Of a stretch of DNA of 64,000 nt, positions 42,913-49,552 are shown in pieces. Below the pieces are notes generated by a model, which saw only the letters and a program-made list of their open reading frames with translations, did no database searches and was not told the DNA's origin. Source of the DNA: Sphingomonas lycopersici (GTDB taxonomy: Bacteria; Pseudomonadota; Alphaproteobacteria; Sphingomonadales; Sphingomonadaceae); assembly GCF_026130605.1 (NCBI RefSeq), contig NZ_JANFAU010000015.1:33199-97198 (forward strand), given 5' to 3'. Every line of letters begins with the position of its first letter. Positions within the stretch are counted from its first letter, which is position 1. A program made the translations under genes and the position numbers.

Positions 42913-44087
42913 ACGATACCGCGGCGCTTGAGGTCGGCGATCGTCGCCTCGTCATAACCGGCATCGCGCAGCTCGGCCTCGGTATCCGCCCCGACCTCGG
43001 CCGGCGCCGGACGCCGGATCCCGCCCGGCGTGCGGGTGAGGCGCGGAAACACCCCCTGCATCGGCAGATCGCCGTGCCGCACGGTCTCGACCGAGACGAT
43101 CGCCTCGCGCGCGGCGAAATGCGGGTCGGCGAGCATGTCGCGCGCGCCGAACATCCGCCCGGCGGGCACCGCATGCTGCTCCATCAGCGCCTCGACCGCC
43201 GCGACGCTCTGCCCGCGCGTCCAGTCGGCGATCAGCGTATCGAGCAATTCCTGATGCCGGCCGCGCGCATTGTGCGTCGCGAAGCGCGCGTCGTCGGCGA
43301 GCTCGGGGGTGCCCATCGCCGCCGCGAGCCGGCGGAAGATCGCATCCTGATTGGCCGCGATCAGCAATTCGCCGTCGCTGCACGGATAGACGTTGGACGG
43401 GGCGATGCCCTTGAGGATCGATCCCGATCGCGCGCGGACATGCCCCGCGGCGACATATTCGGGGATCAGCCCCTCCATCACCTGCAGCACCGATTCGAAC
43501 AGGCTGACGTCGACGATCTGCCCGCGCCCGCTCTTCTCGCGCTCGTGCAGCGCAGCCAGTGCGCCGAGGCAGCCGTACGTGCCCGCCAGGCTATCGCCGA
43601 TCGAAACGCCGAGCCGGGAGGGCGGACGATCGGGAGTGCCGACCAGCGCGCGCCACCCGCCCATCGCCTCGCCGATCCCGCCGAAGCCGGCACGGCGCGC
43701 ATACGGCCCGGTCTGGCCATAGCCCGAGACGCGCACCACGATCAGCCGCGGATTGGCGGCGCACAGATCGGCGGGGTCGAGGTGCCATTTTTCGAGCGTG
43801 CCGGGGCGGAAATTCTCCACCAGCACGTCGGCGCCCGCGATCAGCCGGCGCGCGATCTCCTGCCCCTCGGGGGTGCGCAGGTCGGCGGCGACCGACCTTT
43901 TGTTGCGCGCGATCACCTCCCACCACACCGGCGGGTCGCCCGCGCCCCATTGGCGCATCGGATCGCCGGTCTTCGGCGGCTCGATCTTGACCACCGTCGC
44001 CCCGAGATCGCCGAACAATTGCGCGCAGAACGGCCCCGCGATGAGCTGCCCCAGCTCGACGACGCGAATGTCCGATAACGGTCCCAC
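42909..44087 (-). CDS. CaiB/BaiF (class III) CoA-transferase
   Basis: A 392-residue CoA-transferase. N-terminal VVELGQLIAGPFC, EPPKTGDPMRQWG, NKRSVAADLRTPEGQ and ENFRPGTLEKW are family hallmarks; the catalytic Asp lies in IVDVSLFESV. Likely moves CoA from a donor such as succinyl-CoA to a carboxylate intermediate. Start GTG with GGGGAA upstream. Operator site 6 and a perfect -10 TATAAT (minus strand) precede it. It forms a two-gene operon with leuC. Confidence 0.9.
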   Translation of the reverse strand: MGPLSDIRVVELGQLIAGPFCAQLFGDLGATVVKIEPPKTGDPMRQWGAGDPPVWWEVIARNKRSVAADLRTPEGQEIARRLIAGADVLVENFRPGTLEKWHLDPADLCAANPRLIVVRVSGYGQTGPYARRAGFGGIGEAMGGWRALVGTPDRPPSRLGVSIGDSLAGTYGCLGALAALHEREKSGRGQIVDVSLFESVLQVMEGLIPEYVAAGHVRARSGSILKGIAPSNVYPCSDGELLIAANQDAIFRRLAAAMGTPELADDARFATHNARGRHQELLDTLIADWTRGQSVAAVEALMEQHAVPAGRMFGARDMLADPHFAAREAIVSVETVRHGDLPMQGVFPRLTRTPGGIRRPAPAEVGADTEAELRDAGYDEATIADLKRRGIV

Positions 44088-44104
44088 GGCTTTCCCCGAA
44101 AAAA

Positions 44105-44118
44105 CTTAGAATACTAAT
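44105..44118. promoter_or_regulatory. Operator site 6 (CTTAG-N4-CTAAT) with -10
   Basis: Palindrome 18 bases upstream of the CoA-transferase start; a consensus -10 TATAAT on the minus strand (44117-44122) overlaps its far end, the same arrangement as in site 4. Confidence 0.72.
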
Positions 44119-44163
44119 TATATCGCTGCGCGACCGCGCGCAACCCCGTGCCGCGCCGGATCT

Positions 44164-44742
44164 TCAGCCGCGCAGCCGCCCCGCGACATCGACCAGCCGC
44201 GTCACCAGCCCGTCGAGGATCGTATTGGGCAGCGGCTCGGCCAGCGCGCGGCCGGGGGTGAAGGCGCTGCCGGCGAGCGGGACGGCGAGTTGCTCGGGCA
44301 CGACGATCATCTGCACCGTTCCCAGGATCTGCCGCAGATGCGCGAGCGCGCGCATCCCGCCGAACGGCCCGATCGAGGCGGACATGATCCCCGCCGCCTT
44401 GCCGCGAAACGCGGTGAGCGCGACGAGCGATTCGCCCTCCGACGGGCGCGACGCCCAGTCGATCGCATTCTTGAGCAGCGCGGGGATCGAGCCATTATGC
44501 TCGGGCGAGGCGATCAACAGCCCGTCGCACGCCTCGAATGCCGCCTTCAGCCGACGCGCATCGGCCGGGCAAGCATGCTGCTCGATATCCTGCGAATAGA
44601 CCGGCAGATCGAAGGTCGCGAGATCGATCATCGAGGCTTCGGCGCCCGCTGCCGCCACGCGCGCCGCGCCCAAAGCGGCGAGCGCCATATTGTGCGATCC
44701 CTGCCGCACGCTGCCCGATATCACTCCGATCCGCACCGTCAT
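44164..44742 (-). CDS. NADPH-dependent FMN reductase
   Basis: A 192-residue flavodoxin-like reductase. FMN-phosphate motif GSVRQGSHN near the N-terminus, SPEHNGSIPALLKNAIDW characteristic of the family, then GPFGGMRAL. It could supply reduced flavin to a partner monooxygenase, or reduce quinones or azo compounds. ATG 44742 is better spaced from the GAGGAG ribosome site than GTG 44745. Operator site 7 lies just upstream. Confidence 0.88.
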   Translation of the reverse strand: MTVRIGVISGSVRQGSHNMALAALGAARVAAAGAEASMIDLATFDLPVYSQDIEQHACPADARRLKAAFEACDGLLIASPEHNGSIPALLKNAIDWASRPSEGESLVALTAFRGKAAGIMSASIGPFGGMRALAHLRQILGTVQMIVVPEQLAVPLAGSAFTPGRALAEPLPNTILDGLVTRLVDVAGRLRG

Positions 44743-44760
44743 CACCCGCTCCTCAGATAT

Positions 44761-44774
44761 GTTAGTTATCTAAG
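44761..44774. promoter_or_regulatory. Operator site 7 (inverse of CTTAG-N4-CTAAC)
   Basis: Palindrome 19 bases upstream of the FMN reductase ATG, in the 55-base gap after the second MarR gene. Confidence 0.66.
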
Positions 44775-44797
44775 GATCACGACGAAGACGGGCGCGG

Positions 44798-45340
44798 TCA
44801 AGCCCTCCCTTCCGAATCGTCGTCGTTGAGATGGGGCAGGCGGCGCGCCTCTTCGGTGAGATTGGTGATCACGCGGCGCAGCAGCCGCTGCAGCGTCTCC
44901 ACCTCGTCATCGGTCATCCCCGCAGTGGCGACCGCGTGAACCTCGGCATTGAGCGGGGCGAGCTTCGCCTCGAGCGATTTGGCGATGGGGGTGAGAAAGA
45001 TATGGATCTTGCGCCGGTCGATCGCGCTTTTCTCGCGGCGGATCAGCCCCGACGCCTCCAGCCCCTTGAGCGCAACGACGGTGGTGGGCTCGCGCATCCC
45101 GACGCGCTCGCTCAGCTCGCGCTGGGTAATGCCGTCCTCGATCCACAATTGTCGCAGGAATCGCCACTGCCCCGCCGAAATATCGTGTTGCAGCGTATGC
45201 CGCTCGAGCAGCCGCGAGAAATTGCGGAACACGATACGCGTGAGATAGCCGATGCTGTTCTCAGGATTCTTGTAATATTCCGCTGGTTGGCGAGTGGGCC
45301 GCTTCTCGGTCAAGGCCTGTTCTCCGGATGTGGGCCGCAT
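44798..45340 (-). CDS. MarR family transcriptional regulator
   Basis: A 180-residue winged-helix regulator. Core: IGYLTRIVFRNFSRLLERH dimer helix, ITQRELSERVGMREPTTVVAL recognition region (19-residue fragments), SAIDRRKIHIFLTPIA wing. It borders the regulon and its product is the best candidate to bind the CTTAG-N4-CTAAG sites, though its own upstream region shows a different palindrome, CATAAGATTATG at 45343-45354, ending just before the start codon. That leaves no room for a ribosome site, so the message may be leaderless or the start may lie slightly downstream. Confidence 0.85.
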   Translation of the reverse strand: MRPTSGEQALTEKRPTRQPAEYYKNPENSIGYLTRIVFRNFSRLLERHTLQHDISAGQWRFLRQLWIEDGITQRELSERVGMREPTTVVALKGLEASGLIRREKSAIDRRKIHIFLTPIAKSLEAKLAPLNAEVHAVATAGMTDDEVETLQRLLRRVITNLTEEARRLPHLNDDDSEGRA

Positions 45341-45342
45341 CG

Positions 45343-45354
45343 CATAAGATTATG
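45343..45354. promoter_or_regulatory. Palindrome at the MarR gene start
   Basis: Perfect CATAA-GA-TTATG two bases upstream of the annotated ATG of the second MarR gene. A possible autoregulatory site. Confidence 0.35.
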
Positions 45355-45402
45355 GGCAATGCGCGCGGGCGGCAATACACAAACCGGAAGCTTACGGAAC
45401 GT

Positions 45403-46377
45403 TCATTTGTTTTGCGGCGAGACGCGATCATTGTCGACACGATCGTATTCCGCCTGGATTTCGGCCGGCGGATCCTCGTCGCCCTCGCTGGGCAAGGTTT
45501 TACCGAGCGTAGCCGCCCAGCGTTCCAGCCATGTCACGCCGTCTTTTTCGGCATAAGTATCGCGGGTGCGATAGGCGCGGTCGCGCATCGCCTGGTCGAT
45601 CGTCACAGGGCGCAGCCGCGCCGCGCGCAGCAATTTCAGCAAGGCATCGAGCGTATCGGCGTTGAGGCGCGTGCAATGGAGCAGCATGACATGGGCGATG
45701 TCGCGCCCGAACAATGCCTTGGCGCTCTCCTGCGACCATTTGATGCGCATCGCGGTATAAGCGAGATAGGTTTGGCGGATGCGCGCCTGTCGCGCGACGT
45801 CATGTTTGGCGATCGCGTCGTCATACGGTTCGGCGAATTCCCAATCTTCCGCGTCGATCGTCACCGGCGCGACGCGATAGCCGTGATCGCGAAGCCAGCG
45901 ATTGATCCAGTCGCGCACCGCCAGCGGCGAGCCGGCCTCGAGATAGGGGTGACGGAACCAGCGGAGTTTCTTGCCGTGCGCCTTCATCAGCGGGCGGGTG
46001 ATCCGCTCGCCGCGCTCGATATCCGCGGCATAGGCCGCGGCGCCCAGGCTATTGGGCGAGCTGTGCGAGAAGGTGTGGTTGCCCAGCAGCATCCCCGCGT
46101 CGAGCCAGCGCTTCAGATTGTCGACCTGCCGATCGTGCTCCGCGCCTTCGGCCTTGCTTTCGTTGACGAAGCCGATCGCGGGGACATGATTCTCGCGCAG
46201 CTTGCGAAGCAAATCCCGGTTGAGATCGTCGATATAGCCCTGGTTGGATTCGATCGTCAGCGCGGGGAGATCGTCGAAGGTCAGCGCGACCTGTCCCTCG
46301 GGTTCGCGCGCGGTCGCCGGCGCGGCGGCGAGCAGCGCCAGCGCTGCCAGTGCGCGCGCCCAGTTCGATGTCGCCAA
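45403..46377 (-). CDS. Polysaccharide deacetylase family protein (NodB domain)
   Basis: Exported carbohydrate deacetylase-like protein, 324 residues. Signal peptide to about residue 23 (AAAPATARE). NodB motifs: TFDDLPA (motif 1), GNHTFSH (metal His pair), RWFRHPYLEAG (motif 3), and LLH near the C-terminal part. Such enzymes remove acetyl groups from GlcNAc polymers or peptidoglycan, which fits the neighbouring GlcNAc locus, although it is 60 bases after nagA and may have its own promoter. Start is TTG with GGGGGCGAG upstream. Confidence 0.87.
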   Translation of the reverse strand: MATSNWARALAALALLAAAPATAREPEGQVALTFDDLPALTIESNQGYIDDLNRDLLRKLRENHVPAIGFVNESKAEGAEHDRQVDNLKRWLDAGMLLGNHTFSHSSPNSLGAAAYAADIERGERITRPLMKAHGKKLRWFRHPYLEAGSPLAVRDWINRWLRDHGYRVAPVTIDAEDWEFAEPYDDAIAKHDVARQARIRQTYLAYTAMRIKWSQESAKALFGRDIAHVMLLHCTRLNADTLDALLKLLRAARLRPVTIDQAMRDRAYRTRDTYAEKDGVTWLERWAATLGKTLPSEGDEDPPAEIQAEYDRVDNDRVSPQNK

Positions 46378-46437
46378 ACTCGCCCCCTGTCGATCGAGCC
46401 GCTTCTATCGCGCAGCGCCATTGCGCCCGCAAGTCAC

Positions 46438-47574
46438 TCAATTGACGTAAGGTTCGCCGGCAATCCAGCTTTGCGCGACCGCGCCGTCGGCGGTCAGGGC
46501 GATCAGATCGGCGCGCAACCCCGGCGCGATTCGCCCGAGTTCGCCGGAAAGGCCGAGAAAGCGCGCGGGGGTCTCGCTGGCCATCGCGATCGCCGCCTCG
46601 TGCGTCGCGCCGAGCAAGGCGACCACATTGGCAACGGCATGCGCCATGCTGAGGTTGGCGCCGGCGAGCGTGCCGGCGGCATCGATCAGCCGGTCCTCGC
46701 GGACCAGGATCGTGCGTCCCTGCAGGTCGAATTCGGCGATGTCGGTGCCGATATTGGGCATTGCATCGGTCACCAGCATCAGCCCGGCCGGTCCCTTGAG
46801 GCGGAGCGCGAGGCGCAGCGTCGCCGGGCTGACGTGATGCCCGTCGACGATGATCCCGCAGGTGAGGTCGCTGTCGAGCGCGGCGCCGACCACGCCCGGC
46901 TCGCGCGAGCCGAGCTGCGACATCGCGTTGAACAGATGCGTCACCCCGGTCAGCCCCTCGGCGCGCGCCGCCGTCACCTCGTCGTAGCGGGCGTCGCTAT
47001 GTCCGACAGCGACCGACGCCCCCGAGGCGACCAGCCGCGCGATCATCCCTGGCGCGACGCGTTCGGGCGCGAGCGTGATGAGCATCCGTCCGCGGCGCGG
47101 CGCGGTGAGGATCGCCATCGCCTCCTCGTCGAGCGCGCGCATCTTGTCAGCGCGGTGGATGCCGCGCCGCTCGACGTTGAGGAACGGGCCTTCGACATGA
47201 ATGCCGAGCACCCCCGGCACCCCCACCGCGATCGCCGCATCGACCGCCGCGATCGCGCGCGCGATCACCGACAGATCGTCGCTGATCAATGTCGGCAGGA
47301 AGCCGGTGGTGCCGAACCGGCGATGCGCCGCGCCGATCGCGGCGATCCCCTCGACCGTCGGCATGTCGTTGAACAACACCCCGCCGCCGCCGTTGACCTG
47401 GGTATCGATGAAGCCGGGGGCGAGGATCGCGCCGTCCAGATCCTCGCGTACCGCGCCCGCCGGCACGTCGCTTGTCGCAACGATCGCCGCGATCCGGCCG
47501 TCGGCGACCAGCACGGCGCGGCCCTCGGCCAGCGCGCCGTCGATCAGGATGCGGCCGTTGACGAACGCGCGCAT
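46438..47574 (-). CDS. nagA: N-acetylglucosamine-6-phosphate deacetylase
   Basis: Converts GlcNAc-6-phosphate to glucosamine-6-phosphate, 378 residues. It has LAPGFIDTQVNG, the metal Glu in HVEGPFLN, GHSDA and THLFNAMSQ metal His residues, IVDGHHV, and the catalytic Asp in LVTDAMP. ATG overlaps the stop of nagB-II by one base. Last of the nagR-nagB-II-nagA operon. Confidence 0.96.
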   Translation of the reverse strand: MRAFVNGRILIDGALAEGRAVLVADGRIAAIVATSDVPAGAVREDLDGAILAPGFIDTQVNGGGGVLFNDMPTVEGIAAIGAAHRRFGTTGFLPTLISDDLSVIARAIAAVDAAIAVGVPGVLGIHVEGPFLNVERRGIHRADKMRALDEEAMAILTAPRRGRMLITLAPERVAPGMIARLVASGASVAVGHSDARYDEVTAARAEGLTGVTHLFNAMSQLGSREPGVVGAALDSDLTCGIIVDGHHVSPATLRLALRLKGPAGLMLVTDAMPNIGTDIAEFDLQGRTILVREDRLIDAAGTLAGANLSMAHAVANVVALLGATHEAAIAMASETPARFLGLSGELGRIAPGLRADLIALTADGAVAQSWIAGEPYVN

Positions 47575-48605
47575 CACAGGGTCTCCGTCACCTTCGCCAG
47601 GTGCGGGGGGCGATCCGGATCGAACCCGCGGCGCAGCGACAGCGCGTTGGCCGCGCGGTAAAAGGCCTGGATCTGCAGCATCGGCTCGATCGCGGGCGCC
47701 GCGGCGGGGTGGGGCAGGTGGATCGCGCCGGGCACCGCGCTCCCGGCGACCAGCACCTCGCCGCCGCGCGTCACCACCTCGCGCACCAGCTCGTCGACCC
47801 CGTCGCCGGTCTCGTCGCTCTGGCGGAAGACGAGCAGCGGGAAGCCCGGCCCGACCAAAGCCATCGGCCCGTGGCGCACCTCCGCCGCGCTGAACGCTTC
47901 GGCGTGGAGCCCGCAGGTTTCCTTGAATTTCAGCGCCGCTTCCTGCGCCACCCCGAAGCCCAGCCCGCGCCCGATGACATAGAGCCCGCGCGCGTCCGCC
48001 AGCCGCTCGACCAGCGGGGACCAGTCGCTGTCCCACGCGGCGCGGAGCAGCGCCGGCGCACCGTCCAGCGCGGCGCGCAGTTCGGCGTCATCGGCCCATT
48101 CGGCGACGAGCTGGATCAGCGCGGCGAGGCTGGCGATATAGGATTTGGTCGCCGCCACGCTCAGCTCCGGCCCGGCGTCGAGCGGCAGCGTGGTATCGGC
48201 CAGCGCGGCGAGCGGCGAGGTGATGTCGTTGACCAGCGCGACGGTGCGTGCGCCGGCGTCGCGCGCCGCGGTCATCGTCGCGAGGATGTCGGGGCTGCGC
48301 CCCGATTGCGAGATGCCGATCGCCAGCGTGTCGGCGGCCTCGGGGGTCGCGCGATAGACCGAGGTGACCGACGGCGCCGCCGAGGTGGTGAGCACCTCGA
48401 GCCGCGTCTCGATCAGATATTTGGCGAAGGTCGCGGCGTGATCCGAGCTGCCGCGCGCGCAGGTCAGCACCCCGCGCGGCGGCGCCGCGCGCAACGCCGC
48501 GCCCAGCGTCGCGGCGCCGGCGGCATTGCGCGCGATCTGCTGCGCCACGACATCGGCCGCCTCGCGCGCCTCGGCGAACATGCGGGTCGATTCGGGTGAA
48601 GTCAT
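47574..48605 (-). CDS. nagB-II: SIS-domain glucosamine-6-phosphate deaminase (NagB-II type)
   Basis: Two SIS domains in 343 residues, related to the isomerase half of GlmS. CARGSSDHAA and ISQSGRSPDILATM bind the sugar phosphate; GRGLGFGVAQEAALKFKET is the second SIS domain, with HGPMALVG near the active site. In proteobacteria with this layout it deaminates glucosamine-6-phosphate to fructose-6-phosphate, replacing classical NagB. It lies between nagR (6 bases) and nagA (overlap). Confidence 0.9.
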   Translation of the reverse strand: MTSPESTRMFAEAREAADVVAQQIARNAAGAATLGAALRAAPPRGVLTCARGSSDHAATFAKYLIETRLEVLTTSAAPSVTSVYRATPEAADTLAIGISQSGRSPDILATMTAARDAGARTVALVNDITSPLAALADTTLPLDAGPELSVAATKSYIASLAALIQLVAEWADDAELRAALDGAPALLRAAWDSDWSPLVERLADARGLYVIGRGLGFGVAQEAALKFKETCGLHAEAFSAAEVRHGPMALVGPGFPLLVFRQSDETGDGVDELVREVVTRGGEVLVAGSAVPGAIHLPHPAAAPAIEPMLQIQAFYRAANALSLRRGFDPDRPPHLAKVTETL

Positions 48606-48611
48606 GTCAGG

Positions 48612-49355
48612 TCACGCCCTCGTGTTGAGTTCGGCAACGAAGTCATAGGCGTCGCCGCGATACCAGCTCCGCGTCGCCTCGATCACGCGGCCATCCTCCA
48701 GGAAACCGCGCCGTTCGATATATAGGCCCGGCGCGCCGGGTTCGACATGCAGCAGCGCGGCCTGTTCGGCGTCGAACGACACCGCGCGGAGCCGCTGGAG
48801 CGCGCGCGCCGGGCGGTTCCCGGTCGCTTCGAGCGCGGCATAGAGCGAGCTTTCCACCGTCTCCGGCCCGGCGAGCCCGAAGCCCGCGATCGCCGAATAT
48901 TCCAGCGCCATCGGCACGTCGTCGGCGAAGCGCACGCGGTGGAAGCGCAGCACCGGCGCGCCGGGGCTGAGCCCGAGCGTCAGCGATTCCTCGGGGGTCA
49001 CCTCGCCCGCCGCGCGGAGCAGCCATTCGCTGCGCACCGCGCGGCCGCGCGCCGCCATATCCTCGGTGAACGAGCTGAGCTTGGCGAATTGCTTCTCGAC
49101 GCGCCCGGCGACGAAGGTCCCCGCGCCCTGCCGCCGCACCAGCAATCCCTCGCCAACCAGGGTATCGAGCGCCTTGCGCACCGTGATCCGCGAGATCGCG
49201 AGGTCGCTCGCCAGCTCGCGTTCGGGGGGGAGCGCCTCATTGGGCTTGAGCACCTCGGCGCGCAGCGCATCGCGCAGCGCGGTTTCGAGCCGCCGGTACA
49301 GCGGCCCGCCCGATGCGCTCTCCAGCGACCCGATCGCGTCGGCGAGCAATGTCAT
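48612..49355 (-). CDS. nagR: GntR/HutC family regulator (NagR)
   Basis: Repressor of the GlcNAc locus, 247 residues. N-terminal winged helix (PLYRRLETALRDAL, LPPERELASDLAISRITVRKAL) and a C-terminal UTRA ligand-binding domain (LRFHRVRFADDVPMALEYSAI to ATRSWYRGDAYDFVAEL). It is divergent from the TonB receptor gene. The gap contains repeated GTACCA and GGTAT motifs matching a GntR-type operator. Ligand is probably GlcNAc-6-phosphate or glucosamine-6-phosphate, by family precedent. Confidence 0.92.
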   Translation of the reverse strand: MTLLADAIGSLESASGGPLYRRLETALRDALRAEVLKPNEALPPERELASDLAISRITVRKALDTLVGEGLLVRRQGAGTFVAGRVEKQFAKLSSFTEDMAARGRAVRSEWLLRAAGEVTPEESLTLGLSPGAPVLRFHRVRFADDVPMALEYSAIAGFGLAGPETVESSLYAALEATGNRPARALQRLRAVSFDAEQAALLHVEPGAPGLYIERRGFLEDGRVIEATRSWYRGDAYDFVAELNTRA

Positions 49356-49391
49356 AATGGTGGTTTCTCCCCCGCAGTCGCCAGTCTCTTA

Positions 49392-49408
49392 GTACCAATG
49401 CCGTACCA
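49392..49408. promoter_or_regulatory. NagR operator candidate 1
   Basis: Two GTACCA motifs spaced 11 bases apart (49392-49397 and 49403-49408), one helical turn, about 37 bases upstream of nagR. Confidence 0.5.
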
Positions 49409-49459
49409 CATGCCAGCCCCAATCTGTCAATGTGTGTCATTAAAATGAAAGAATCCCAC

Positions 49460-49503
49460 TTGACGGTGCATTTGGTTATGACAATGATTGGGTATTGGTA
49501 TGG
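49460..49503 (+). promoter_or_regulatory. Promoter and operator candidate 2 of the GlcNAc uptake operon
   Basis: A -35 TTGACG at 49460-49465 and a -10 AATGAT at 49483-49488 spaced by 17 bases, followed at once by GGTATTGGTATGG (49491-49503), which is the inverse-strand form of the ACCA motif of operator 1. A repressor there would cover the start site, about 50 bases before the receptor ATG. Confidence 0.55.
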
Positions 49504-49552
49504 AACCGGTCTTATCGGGGTTCGAGGCGAAAGACCTGAGAGGGGATGAGAG

